Positions 45,859 through 54,760 of a DNA stretch of 64,000 bases are shown in pieces. The notes under the pieces were generated by a model that was given only the letters and a program-made list of their open reading frames with translations, had not been told where the DNA came from and ran no database searches. Within the stretch, counting starts at the first letter, position 1. The number at the start of each line of letters is the position of its first letter. This DNA comes from Sphingobacterium bovistauri (GTDB taxonomy: Bacteria > Bacteroidota > Bacteroidia > Sphingobacteriales > Sphingobacteriaceae), in contig NZ_JADEYP010000005.1 in NCBI RefSeq assembly GCF_020295405.1, positions 62,001-126,000 on the forward strand. The letters run 5' to 3'. The position numbers and the translations under genes were made by a program.

Positions 45859-45903
45859 AACATTACCAAACTTTATGTGTCCCTGTTTCATCGTTTGATG
45901 ATG

Positions 45904-45934
45904 CAAATATACGCTGATTTTTGAACCCGTCAAA
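45904..45934 (-). promoter_or_regulatory. tRNA-Gln promoter, TTTG-N19-TATATTTG
   Basis: On the minus strand TTTG (45934-45931) and TATATTTG (45911-45904) are exactly 19 bases apart, a perfect Bacteroidota sigma-ABfr promoter. Transcription should start near 45900, about 40 nt upstream of the tRNA. The rest of the 328-base gap (45859-46186) is AT-rich and holds the unidentified promoter of the divergent DUF2723 gene. Confidence 0.75.
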
Positions 45935-46186
45935 TTTTTTTTGCTTATAGAGTCTATTTTGCTTGATTTTCAAGGGAATATTTTTTTTGATATTTTTCGA
46001 AAAGGCTTTAGTTTGGGTAAAAAGTACTAAACTGTGTTAAAATGTTATTTATTTATTCATTAGTAGAAATGTATTCCTTATTTTCGAAGCAGGTTTGTAA
46101 TCATTTAACCTAGATAAGGCTAAGTATAAATATTTCAGTATTAAATTTTACTTAGTTGTAGATCAATAATGCAATTAACATATATG

Positions 46187-49100
46187 ATGAATTATAATAA
46201 GATTAACAATTTGCTTGGATGGCTTTGTGCTGTCGTAGCTACACTTGTTTATGTCGTTACTGCTGAACGTACAGCTAGCTGGTGGGACTGTGGAGAGTTT
46301 ATCGCATCTGCATATAAGATGCAGATTGTGCATCAACCTGGTGCGCCTCTATTTTTAATGATTCAAAACATATTCTCTAACATGGCTATGGGTGATAAAT
46401 CACAAATCGCATTTTGGATGAATGTTGGTTCTGCTGTCAGTTCGGGTTTAACTATTCTATTTTTATTTTGGTCAATTACAGCTTTAGGGAGAAAGATATT
46501 TCTTGGTAATGCTGATTTATCGCATACTTTAAATCCTACGCAGACTATTGTAGTGATGGGCGCAGGTTTAGTAGGTGCATTAGGATATGCTTTTACAGAT
46601 ACATTCTGGTATTCAGCGGTAGAGTCTGAAGTATATGCCATGTCTTCTTTGTGTACGGCAGTTGTGTTCTGGGCGATTTTAAAGTGGGAAGTGCGAGCTA
46701 ATGAAGAGGGAGCTGATCGTTGGTTGATATTAATAGCCTACGTGATGGGACTTTCTATAGGTGTTCACTTGTTGAATTTATTAGTTATTCCAGCGATAGC
46801 GTTAGTCGTTTATTTTAGAAAAACAAAGGAGGTAACGAAAGGAGGTGCTTTCAAAGCATTCTTAATCGGGGTTGTAATATTAGGATTTATTTTATGGGGT
46901 GTGATCCAGTATTTAATCAAGTTTGCTGCATTTACAGATTTATTATTTGTGAATTCATTAGGCTTAGGATTTGGTACAGGTGTTGCATTTTTTGCTTTAT
47001 TGGTAGTTGGTGGTCTAGTATTTGGTATTTGGTATTCTATTAAGAAAGTTAAGCCTATTTTGAATATTGCTCTTGTGTCATTGGGTTTTATCATTTTTGG
47101 ATATAGCTCATTTACTATGATTACGATTAGGGCGAAAGCTGACCCGACATTGAATAATTCTGATCCTGATAATGTATTTACATTTTTAAGTTACCTGAAT
47201 CGTGAACAGTATGGAGATGAACCATTATTCAAGGGTAAGTATTTTGATGCTAAGCCGACTGATGCTTTTGATGCGGGTAATGTTTATCGTAAGGATAATG
47301 ATAAATATGTAGTAGCTCGTAAGAAAACAAATTACACATATGATAGAGAGACTGTATTCCCACGAATATATAGTGATAGGGCAGAGCATGCTAGTTTTTA
47401 TAGACAGTATCTTGGTTTAGGCCCTGAAGAACAGCCTACTTTCTCAGATAATTTAAAATTTTTCTTTGGCTATCAAATTGGCCATATGTACTTCCGTTAT
47501 TTCATGTGGAATTTCGTAGGTAGACAGAATGATGTACAGGGGCATGGGTCTGTGCTAGAGGGAAATTGGATTTCAGGTATCAAGCCTATCGATAATACAT
47601 TTGTGGGTGGTCAAAGCAATTTGTCAGAGTCTGAAAAGAGTAACCCTTCGCGCAATACCTATTTCTTCCTACCATTAATTATAGGTCTAATAGGTGCATA
47701 TTGGCATTTTGGAAAAAATCAGCGTGATGCACTTGTGGTTATGTTATTATTCTTTTTTACTGGTTTGGCGATAGTGCTGTATCTCAATCAAAATCCACTA
47801 CAACCACGTGAGCGTGACTATGCATATGCGGGTTCGTTCTACGCTTTCTCTATTTGGATTGGTTTGGGAGTAATTGCAATTTGGGATTTTGTATCAAAAA
47901 AAGTAAACGCAAAATCTGCTGCAATAGGTGTTACAGCATTAGGTTTATTAGCTGCTCCAGTCTTATTTGCTTCACAAAATTGGGATGATCACAATAGATC
48001 AGAAAAATTATTATCTCGTGACATGGCACAGAATTATTTAGAATCTTGTGCACCTAATGCAATTTTATTCTCTTATGGTGATAATGATACCTATCCATTG
48101 TGGTATCTCCAAGAGGTAGAAGGTATTCGTACAGATGTAAGAGTGGTAAATTTGAGTTTATTGTCTTCGGATTGGTATATGCGTCAAATGATGAAAAAAG
48201 TCAACGATGCAGATGCGTTACCTATCAATATCGATCCAGAGAAAATCAAGGATGGTGTTCGTGATGTTATTTATTATTACGATTACAATATCCCAGGAAA
48301 TATTGAGGTTAGTGATGCTTTGCAGGTGATGTTGTCGGATGATGCTGAAAACAAAATGCAAACGCAGTCAGGTGAAAGTGTAAATATTTTGCCTACTAAA
48401 AATTTAAAGTTGAATATTGACAAGCAAGCGGTGTTAGCGAATAATGCTGTTCCGACCATGTTTAAAGATTCAATAGCCGATTCTTTGAGTTTCGTATATC
48501 CAATGGGGTATGTTTCACGTGCAGAACTTTCTGTGTTGTCTGTATTAGCTAATAATAATTGGAAGCGTCCAATTTACTTTACAACAACAACTCCACAGCA
48601 GTATTATTTGGGATTGGATAAGTACTTAATATCTGAGGGATTTGCTTTGCGATTAATTCCTGTTGATACAAAAGTTCAAGATGCGGAGCAGGGTGCTATA
48701 CAGGATACAGATTCAGTGTATGACAAAATAATGAACAAATATAAATGGGGCAATATTGGAAATGCTAAATATTTGGATCCAGATACGTATCGTTATTTGA
48801 CGTTTTATTTGAGTTCGATATTTGGTGAGACAGCTCAAAATTTATTAAATGACGGTAAGAAAAAAGAAGCACACAATGTAGTGATGAAGGCTTATGACAA
48901 TCTTCCTAAAAGGATTTTTCAAATGAGCGAAGCTATGAGTTATATTCCGTTATTGGATGCCATGTACCAAACAGGAGAGTCTGCAAAGGCTAAAGAGATT
49001 GCATTACGTAATTTATCTTACATAAAAGATAATATGCAGTATTTTGAAGGTAATCAATACATAAAAGATATATCTGCTGAGCGTAATGTTCGTTTAGCTT

Positions 49101-49213
49101 TAGTTGGAATGCAACGAATTAAAATGTTAGCAGAGCAATATAAGGATGCGGATGTTAAAAAGGCATCAGATGAGCTTTGGAAAAAATACGGCTATTTCTT
49201 TGGAGAGGAATAA
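46187..49213 (+). CDS. DUF2723 membrane protein (GT117 / TMEM260-like), second copy
   Basis: About 1008 aa, paralogous along its whole length with the protein at 5620. The start is placed at the ATG giving MNYNKINNLLGW, the same N-terminus as the paralogue; the ORF is open 18 bases further upstream. The DUF2723 motif SWWDCGEFIASAYKMQIVHQ (then PGAPLF) keeps the acidic DxGE, and QNPLQPRERDYAYAGSFYAF is the second family block. The N-terminal half has about 12 membrane segments; the C-terminal half is soluble with helical repeats. Predicted to transfer a sugar from a lipid carrier to protein at the membrane; acceptor unknown. It is monocistronic. Confidence 0.93.
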   Translation: MNYNKINNLLGWLCAVVATLVYVVTAERTASWWDCGEFIASAYKMQIVHQPGAPLFLMIQNIFSNMAMGDKSQIAFWMNVGSAVSSGLTILFLFWSITALGRKIFLGNADLSHTLNPTQTIVVMGAGLVGALGYAFTDTFWYSAVESEVYAMSSLCTAVVFWAILKWEVRANEEGADRWLILIAYVMGLSIGVHLLNLLVIPAIALVVYFRKTKEVTKGGAFKAFLIGVVILGFILWGVIQYLIKFAAFTDLLFVNSLGLGFGTGVAFFALLVVGGLVFGIWYSIKKVKPILNIALVSLGFIIFGYSSFTMITIRAKADPTLNNSDPDNVFTFLSYLNREQYGDEPLFKGKYFDAKPTDAFDAGNVYRKDNDKYVVARKKTNYTYDRETVFPRIYSDRAEHASFYRQYLGLGPEEQPTFSDNLKFFFGYQIGHMYFRYFMWNFVGRQNDVQGHGSVLEGNWISGIKPIDNTFVGGQSNLSESEKSNPSRNTYFFLPLIIGLIGAYWHFGKNQRDALVVMLLFFFTGLAIVLYLNQNPLQPRERDYAYAGSFYAFSIWIGLGVIAIWDFVSKKVNAKSAAIGVTALGLLAAPVLFASQNWDDHNRSEKLLSRDMAQNYLESCAPNAILFSYGDNDTYPLWYLQEVEGIRTDVRVVNLSLLSSDWYMRQMMKKVNDADALPINIDPEKIKDGVRDVIYYYDYNIPGNIEVSDALQVMLSDDAENKMQTQSGESVNILPTKNLKLNIDKQAVLANNAVPTMFKDSIADSLSFVYPMGYVSRAELSVLSVLANNNWKRPIYFTTTTPQQYYLGLDKYLISEGFALRLIPVDTKVQDAEQGAIQDTDSVYDKIMNKYKWGNIGNAKYLDPDTYRYLTFYLSSIFGETAQNLLNDGKKKEAHNVVMKAYDNLPKRIFQMSEAMSYIPLLDAMYQTGESAKAKEIALRNLSYIKDNMQYFEGNQYIKDISAERNVRLALVGMQRIKMLAEQYKDADVKKASDELWKKYGYFFGEE

Positions 49214-49268
49214 GCTATTTATTAAATCTATCTAGTGTTTACATAAACTAGACTTTTAATTTTTATAT

Positions 49269-49311
49269 AAAAAGGTGCATTAGCGATAAATAAGGCTAAT
49301 GCACCTTTTTT
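49269..49311 (+). terminator. terminator after second DUF2723 gene
   Basis: AAAAAGGTGCATTAGC / GCTAATGCACCTTTTT with a 10-nt loop and a T run. The rest of the 446-base gap (49214-49659) shows only a second hairpin at 49596. Confidence 0.88.
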
Positions 49312-49595
49312 GTTGACGATGAGATACGATTAATATTATTGCTAATTAAATATAGTCTATGATATTGCTCAGTTATTTATTATTATTCTGTTCATGTATT
49401 TGATTACAATGAGCAGCTAGGTGTCTGCTTCTTCTTGGTTTGTGTACTGAGTGTTTATATTATGGTAGTTTAATAGGATTGGTAGAAGCACATGTTATAT
49501 TTAGACGCTTATATATCTTGGAATAATAGATTTAAATATCGTGCTATTTGATAGGTTTGGGTGATTAATCCAATAGGCGTTTGTCTTAATAATAA

Positions 49596-49629
49596 ATAAG
49601 GTCCTGTATACAATTATACAGGACCTTAT
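49596..49629 (-). terminator. terminator after first fimbrillin-like lipoprotein gene
   Basis: A perfect 15-bp repeat, ATAAGGTCCTGTATA / TATACAGGACCTTAT, with a 4-nt loop, 31 bases downstream of the stop of the minus-strand lipoprotein gene. Confidence 0.8.
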
Positions 49630-49659
49630 ATTATTTTATTAAAGCTTTTGTTAACTAGG

Positions 49660-51711
49660 CTATGGGTTATATCTCCATGGTCTAATGCCTTTAAATTCTG
49701 CTAGTTCTGCTGCCCATAGCATTAGGTTTCCTGCTATGATACTATTTTGAGCATCTTGACTTCTAGCAACATAATTTTTTGGACTATAAGCGTTTCCATA
49801 TGGTTTTGCCTTAGGTCTGCCTGTCGTTGCATCAAATTCAAAGGGACATGCAGTAGAGGATGTGCCTCCGTCATAGGCCGTCAAACCGCCGTCTCCTAGA
49901 TAGAAAAAGTTTTTTGTCTTATGACTAAACATTGAAGGTGTTATAGCGTCTGTAACGTCATCTGCTCTGTTGATCGCCTGTCCGTAAGAATAGATAGTTA
50001 CCTCACTGCTTGGGACACCAAGTAGACCAACTGAGGTTGAACTGTCCTCACCCCAATACTTACCTCTAACATCTCCAAAAGGGCCATTTAAGACTCTGTC
50101 ATTAACATTTAAAAGTGGATACATAGCCCCAGATGTTGATAGGAATCTAGGTGTAATCGTACCTGTGGGAAGTGCGAATAGTTTGTTTAGTAATGCACCA
50201 ACCCCTGTAGGGTGGATGTATTCATTCATCAATATAAAAATTCCACCAGCATTTACATAGTTCACGATTGCATCTTGGAGTGCTGTAGTGTAGGTAAGCT
50301 GGTCGAACGCAAATATCACAATATCAGGTCTAAGTGTCGCGTCTGTTGGATTAAGTTTGGCTAAAATAGTCGCTGTAGTATTAGCATTTACATAGTTTGC
50401 TGTATTGTCAGTCGCAGTGCCCCCTATCCACACACCTTTGCTAGGTGTTGCTGCATCCCAAGGCACCATCCTAACTAAACTGTTGTCTAGGTTTCCAAAA
50501 TTGCGTAGATCACTAAGCATTTTCCAAGGTGCATTTCGTTCCATCGCGTAACCCCATACACCACCACTAGAAACATGAAGTATTCGTTTTGAAGGTAATG
50601 TATAGGAAAGTCCAACATTAGCAATAAGTTCATCGCCATAAGTAGGTGATGTATATTTGAATAGAAATTTGATATCTTTCACAACTGGATAATTAGCATT
50701 AGTAAAGGTCGCTAAGTTTATTGATGCTTTAGATGGATCTACTGACTTGAAAGTGACTGGAAGATGGGATACTTTAATTTCGAATTCATCCATTATGGAT
50801 GGATCAGCTGTGTAATAGCTAAACTCCCAAGTGTTTGATGGATTGACTGCGTTTGCATCCAAAAATTGACTTACTGGAACATTCTGTAAGTTAGAAAATG
50901 AGTTTTGCTTAACATCAAATGTTGCGCTTTTAAAATTATTTTGATCTATAAAATGTGCTTTAATTCCGTTTACTGTAGCATACATTCCCAATTTAGTAGC
51001 ATCTACTTTGACAGTTACTTTTGTCATTTTGTGCTTAAATAAAATTGGGACATTATAAGTTTTGATGTTGCCTGTTGGAGTACCTGTAGGTATATTTAAG
51101 GTGCCCTGTGCATGTAATAAATCCTTGTTAATAGGAGCTTCTACAGTAGGGTTTTGCAAATCAGCTATAGCGGGTAATGGCTGATCTTCATTATAAGAGT
51201 AGGCTATCCATTGATAGGAATCACCTTTGGATACGTCGAATTTAATAGGAGTCCCGACGGTGCCATCGAAAGTTTTCCAGACAGTTGGGGAATTGTTTTT
51301 ATAGAACAATATACGATAAGTATGACCTGGGGTCATATTCGCTGCAGTTTTCCTTGTTGTTCTATTTTTTATTTTGTCCCTTAGTGATGTCTTGTTATCA
51401 AAAGAGGATATACCGTTTCCAATTGAAGTTTGTTCAGCAATAGCATCTACGGTAAATCCAACCTCATTAGTATAGGTGGTACTTACTGAAACAGTTTCTT
51501 GACCATCACTTGAGTATTGTGTGTTTAGACTTGCTAATTTAATAGGGTCGGGTGATTGAGATTTTGAATCTTCTATACCAGTAACGGTAAATGAAACGGT
51601 TGTTTCGCCATCTTCGGATCCAAATTCATCCTTGTCTTTAGAGCAACTACTTGAAAATAAGATGAATGCAGTAAATATGGATAGCTTTATGTGTTTAAAA
51701 ATATTGTTCAT
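49660..51711 (-). CDS. fimbrillin-like lipoprotein with GATase/ThuA-like C-terminal domain (cassette A)
   Basis: A 683-aa lipoprotein (lipobox SSSC at about residue 23, then SKDKDEF). The N-terminal ~350 residues resemble fimbrillin/Mfa-like Bacteroidota surface proteins: ETTVSFTVTGIEDSKSQS, YRILFYKNNSPTVWKTFDG, ILFKHKMTKVTVKVDATKL (the typical KHxMxKVxVxV strand). From about residue 370 (KRILHVSSGGVWGYAM) a different domain follows. RPDIVIFAFDQL near residue 460 and NYVNAGGIFILMNEY suggest a ThuA/DUF4350-like Rossmann fold; this assignment is inference. The start lies 18 bases after the stop of a 67-aa gene. A paralogue with identical arrangement is at 52622-54742, so it belongs to a duplicated two-gene cassette. 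Confidence 0.85.
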   Translation of the reverse strand: MNNIFKHIKLSIFTAFILFSSSCSKDKDEFGSEDGETTVSFTVTGIEDSKSQSPDPIKLASLNTQYSSDGQETVSVSTTYTNEVGFTVDAIAEQTSIGNGISSFDNKTSLRDKIKNRTTRKTAANMTPGHTYRILFYKNNSPTVWKTFDGTVGTPIKFDVSKGDSYQWIAYSYNEDQPLPAIADLQNPTVEAPINKDLLHAQGTLNIPTGTPTGNIKTYNVPILFKHKMTKVTVKVDATKLGMYATVNGIKAHFIDQNNFKSATFDVKQNSFSNLQNVPVSQFLDANAVNPSNTWEFSYYTADPSIMDEFEIKVSHLPVTFKSVDPSKASINLATFTNANYPVVKDIKFLFKYTSPTYGDELIANVGLSYTLPSKRILHVSSGGVWGYAMERNAPWKMLSDLRNFGNLDNSLVRMVPWDAATPSKGVWIGGTATDNTANYVNANTTATILAKLNPTDATLRPDIVIFAFDQLTYTTALQDAIVNYVNAGGIFILMNEYIHPTGVGALLNKLFALPTGTITPRFLSTSGAMYPLLNVNDRVLNGPFGDVRGKYWGEDSSTSVGLLGVPSSEVTIYSYGQAINRADDVTDAITPSMFSHKTKNFFYLGDGGLTAYDGGTSSTACPFEFDATTGRPKAKPYGNAYSPKNYVARSQDAQNSIIAGNLMLWAAELAEFKGIRPWRYNP

Positions 51712-51729
51712 TTTCAGTAAAATAAGAAA

Positions 51730-51933
51730 TTAAAAATCAAAAAATTCTGTGTCTTCTTTTTTAGTCCAATCCTCTACCTGAATATCTGTTGGAGCATTTC
51801 CAATTATTCCTTGTGTAGAAGCAGTTGCTATAGAATTTTCAATTTCAAACAATGCAACATGCATTGTTGGAGTGAGGTATTTTTTTAATGCAATATACTC
51901 ATTTCCAGTTTTTATAGTATTATTTTCTCTCAT
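51730..51933 (-). CDS. 67-aa protein without signal peptide, conserved tail (cassette A)
   Basis: A small protein starting MRENNTIKTGNEYIALKKYL. The frame is open to 51966, but the ATG at 51933 aligns with the start of the sister gene at 54970, including the upstream AAATATTATATCAA. The last 40 residues (starting LFEIENSIATAS, ending EDWTKKEDTEFFDF) are identical to those of the sister protein. The pattern of a Pro-containing start (TPT), an E-x-x-IA-x-x-S core and an acidic Trp-containing tail recalls short Bacteroidota proteins of unknown function often next to surface-protein genes. There is no signal peptide, no Cys and no catalytic motif. It is 18 bases upstream of the lipoprotein gene. 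Confidence 0.8.
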   Translation of the reverse strand: MRENNTIKTGNEYIALKKYLTPTMHVALFEIENSIATASTQGIIGNAPTDIQVEDWTKKEDTEFFDF

Positions 51934-52008
51934 TTTGATATAATATTTCGCATCGTTTCTGCTCAAATTGTCAGTTTTCGTGCTTTTACTTAAAAAGATA
52001 AATTATAA

Positions 52009-52045
52009 TAGAAAGCTGTTTGTGTAGCTGTAAGTTTACTTTCTA
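52009..52045 (-). other. hairpin with conserved loop in 5' leader of cassette A
   Basis: A 7-bp stem TAGAAAG / CTTTCTA encloses a 23-base loop with GTAGCTGTAA (52024-52033). The same loop block occurs in the leader of cassette B within a different stem. A second 8-bp hairpin (AGTTAAGA / TCTTAACT) lies at 52045-52066, just inside a -7-like box TACCTTTG (52084-52077). The remainder of the 688-base gap 51934-52621 is T-rich and holds no gene I can support, apart from the cassette B terminator. Confidence 0.4.
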
Positions 52046-52560
52046 GTTAAGATTTTATTCTTAACTATTGTTGGGTCAAAGGTATGGATGAGTTAAATCT
52101 CTCGTATTCAATTCTGCCTTTATTTTATTTAACTTGTGGCTTTACAATTACATTGATTTTTTCTTTTTGTAAAAATATTTTTTTTTGTTTTGCGTTTTTT
52201 TAAAAAAATGAGATGGCTCTTTTTGTGCTGTTGGTAGTATGTTTGTGTCGAGTATAGTGTGTTTAACGCTTGTTTTTAGAAAAGTGATTTGTCATTATTC
52301 GGGATGCTTGATTGTTATTTTTGTAAATATTTCTTTTATAACGCAATGTTTTTTATTGATTAAGTTTCTTGAAAAAAATAAAAGGGTATATCAGCAATTG
52401 ATAGGAGTTCTCATTTGCTTATGGATAAAGGAATTTTATACATTACTATATTGGTTTGTATTGAAGATTGTTTGTTAAATATAATGGGGTTTAAGATTCA
52501 ATGATTTGTTCTGATTTTAATTAGGGAGGTATTTGGTTCGCTTTAATATATTTTGTATTA

Positions 52561-52605
52561 AAAGAAGAAGGTTCTGTTTGTTGAAAACAGAACCTTCTTC
52601 TTTTA
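52561..52605 (-). terminator. terminator after second fimbrillin-like lipoprotein gene
   Basis: A perfect 20-bp inverted repeat, AAAAGAAGAAGGTTCTGTTT and its complement, with a 5-nt loop, 16 bases past the stop of the minus-strand gene; TTTT at the end of the stem on the minus strand. Confidence 0.88.
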
Positions 52606-52621
52606 ACCTTTTTTTAAAATC

Positions 52622-54742
52622 TTATGGTCTATACCTCCATGGCGTTATACCGTTAAATTCTGCAAGTTCACCTGCCCACAGCATAATGTTTCCTGCGATG
52701 ATTCCATTATATGCATAATCACTTCTTTCGTTGTAACGAGGTCTTGGATCACTAGCAGGGGGTATGTATAGATTACCGAATAATTTTGGTATAGGTCTAG
52801 CGGTAGTAGGATTGTAATCAAAAGGGCAGGCTGTTGGTGAGACGGCTCCATCGTAAGAAATTAATCCACCATCACCTAAGAAAAAGAAGTTTTTTTCCGT
52901 ATGTCTAAACATCGTAACATAAGATGCATTTGTCGCATTAGGGAGTCTGTTAACTGCTTGACCATAGGAATATATCTCTACTTTATTAAGTGGTAATCCT
53001 GTTACTCCATGCGTTACGGAAGCGTCTTCTCCCCACAACTTACCTCTAGCATCACCAAAAGGACCATCTAATACACGATTACCATCCGCTATGCCGTCTG
53101 TTTTGCTTAGCAATCGATACATAGCTCCGCCATCACCAAACCCATGTACTTTGATTGGGTTGTCAGCTACTAAAGGTTGATCTGTACCAAACAATTTATT
53201 TAAAAATAATGGGATAGTTGGATCATGAAATTCATTCATCCAAATAAAGACACCGCCAGCATTTACAAATCGAAGAAGTGCATCACTAACTGTGGTTGGT
53301 AAAGATACCTGATCGTAAGCGAATATGATTATGTCGGGTCTTTTGCTAGCGTCTGATGGTTCAATTTTTGCAAGAAGAGTAGCTGCAGCTGAGTTAGCTA
53401 AAAGCCAGTTTTCTGTTTTATCATCTGTGTTAAAATTACCACCTTTCCATACTCCTTTACTTGGAGTGGTTGGATCCCATGGAGCCATTCTTACTAGACT
53501 ATTATCCAAGTTGCCGAAATTGCGAAGATCACTAATCATTCTCCACGCAGGTCCCTCTTGAAATGAATAGGCATATGTTGTATTATTAGAAACATGAAAT
53601 ATACGTTTCGAAGGTAGTGTGTACGATAATCCTACTTTCGCTATTAATTCATTACCTATAGCTGGATTAGTGTAGTTAAACGTGAATTTGATGTCTCTAA
53701 CAACAGGAAAATTGGCATTGGTAAAAGTTGCTAAGTTAAGGCTAGCAATTGACGGATCTACCGATTTGAATGTAACAGGAAGATCTGTAACTTGAATTTG
53801 AAACTGACTTAATACAGACGGGTCAACAGTATAGTAGCTATATTCCCAAGTGTCATTTGTAGGCGTTGTGGCATCTAATATTTGGCTAACAGGAACCGTC
53901 TGAATATTTGAAAATGTATTATCTTTAATATTAAAAGTTGCTTTTTTGAAGTTGTTTTGATCTAGAAACTGAACTTTTATACCTCTTATTTGTGCATACA
54001 ACGCCAGATTTACTGCGTCAATTTTAACAGTAACTTTTGTCATCTTATGCTTAAAAAGGATTGCTATAGGATACATTTTTATGTTTCCTGTAGGGGTTCC
54101 AGTTGGTACAATTAATGTTCCTTGTGCATACAATAAGTCTTTGTCAGTGAGAGCTTCTACAGTAGGGTTTTGCAAATCAGCTATAGCGGGTAATGGCTGA
54201 TCTTCATTATAAGAGTAGGCTACCCATTGAAATGAATCTCCTTTGGTGACATCAAATTTAATAGCAGTTCCTACGGTGCCATCAAAAGTTTTCCAAACAG
54301 TAGTAGAATTATTTTTATAAATTAATATTCTGTACGTGCGACCATTAGCCATGTTCGCTGCAACGCGAGTGCTATTTGCACTTTTATTCAGTCTTTCTTT
54401 TAAAGATAGCCCGTTATCAGCGGTACTAATACCCTTGCCAATTGAGGTTTGCTCAGCAATGGCATCTACTGTAAATCCAACTTCGTTATTAAACGTTGTT
54501 GATACTTTTATGCCATCGGAATTTTCGTTTGAAATTTCCTGCATTAAATTCTTGTTAGTGCTGGCAATTCGGATTGGTTCAGGGGATTGGCTCTTTGAAT
54601 CTTCGATGCCGCTAACATTAAATGTTACGGTCATTTCTCCATTTTGGGCATCAAATTCATTTTTATCTCTTGAACAACTGCCTGCAAATACAACAAAGGC
54701 GGCAAATAGAGATAGTTTTATATGTTTAAAAATATTGTTCAT
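52622..54742 (-). CDS. fimbrillin-like lipoprotein with GATase/ThuA-like C-terminal domain (cassette B)
   Basis: A 706-aa lipoprotein (lipobox AGSC, then SRDKNEF), homologous over its full length to the cassette A protein: same N-terminus MNNIFKHIKLS, same fimbrillin-like block (TVTFNVSGIEDSKSQSPEPI), ILFKHKMTKVTVKIDAVNL, and the same C-terminal domain with KRIFHVSNNT, RPDIIIFAYDQV (about residue 467) and RFVNAGGVFIWMNEF, ending GITPWRYRP. Divergence is scattered with small indels, so the copies have been apart for some time but both stayed intact. Probably displayed on the cell surface; whether it polymerises like a fimbrillin is unknown. It follows its small partner gene by 18 bases. Confidence 0.85.
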   Translation of the reverse strand: MNNIFKHIKLSLFAAFVVFAGSCSRDKNEFDAQNGEMTVTFNVSGIEDSKSQSPEPIRIASTNKNLMQEISNENSDGIKVSTTFNNEVGFTVDAIAEQTSIGKGISTADNGLSLKERLNKSANSTRVAANMANGRTYRILIYKNNSTTVWKTFDGTVGTAIKFDVTKGDSFQWVAYSYNEDQPLPAIADLQNPTVEALTDKDLLYAQGTLIVPTGTPTGNIKMYPIAILFKHKMTKVTVKIDAVNLALYAQIRGIKVQFLDQNNFKKATFNIKDNTFSNIQTVPVSQILDATTPTNDTWEYSYYTVDPSVLSQFQIQVTDLPVTFKSVDPSIASLNLATFTNANFPVVRDIKFTFNYTNPAIGNELIAKVGLSYTLPSKRIFHVSNNTTYAYSFQEGPAWRMISDLRNFGNLDNSLVRMAPWDPTTPSKGVWKGGNFNTDDKTENWLLANSAAATLLAKIEPSDASKRPDIIIFAYDQVSLPTTVSDALLRFVNAGGVFIWMNEFHDPTIPLFLNKLFGTDQPLVADNPIKVHGFGDGGAMYRLLSKTDGIADGNRVLDGPFGDARGKLWGEDASVTHGVTGLPLNKVEIYSYGQAVNRLPNATNASYVTMFRHTEKNFFFLGDGGLISYDGAVSPTACPFDYNPTTARPIPKLFGNLYIPPASDPRPRYNERSDYAYNGIIAGNIMLWAGELAEFNGITPWRYRP

Positions 54743-54760
54743 TTTGAATGATATGTGAAA

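Noticed and set aside
45659..45859. 66-aa minus-strand ORF
   Set aside because: It runs through the second tRNA-Gln gene and its terminator; not a protein gene.
52239..52478. 79-aa hydrophobic plus-strand ORF in the gap between the two cassettes
   Set aside because: The stretch is T-rich, so any frame would encode Phe/Leu/Val/Ile. No ribosome-binding or promoter box, no conserved pattern; likely spurious.
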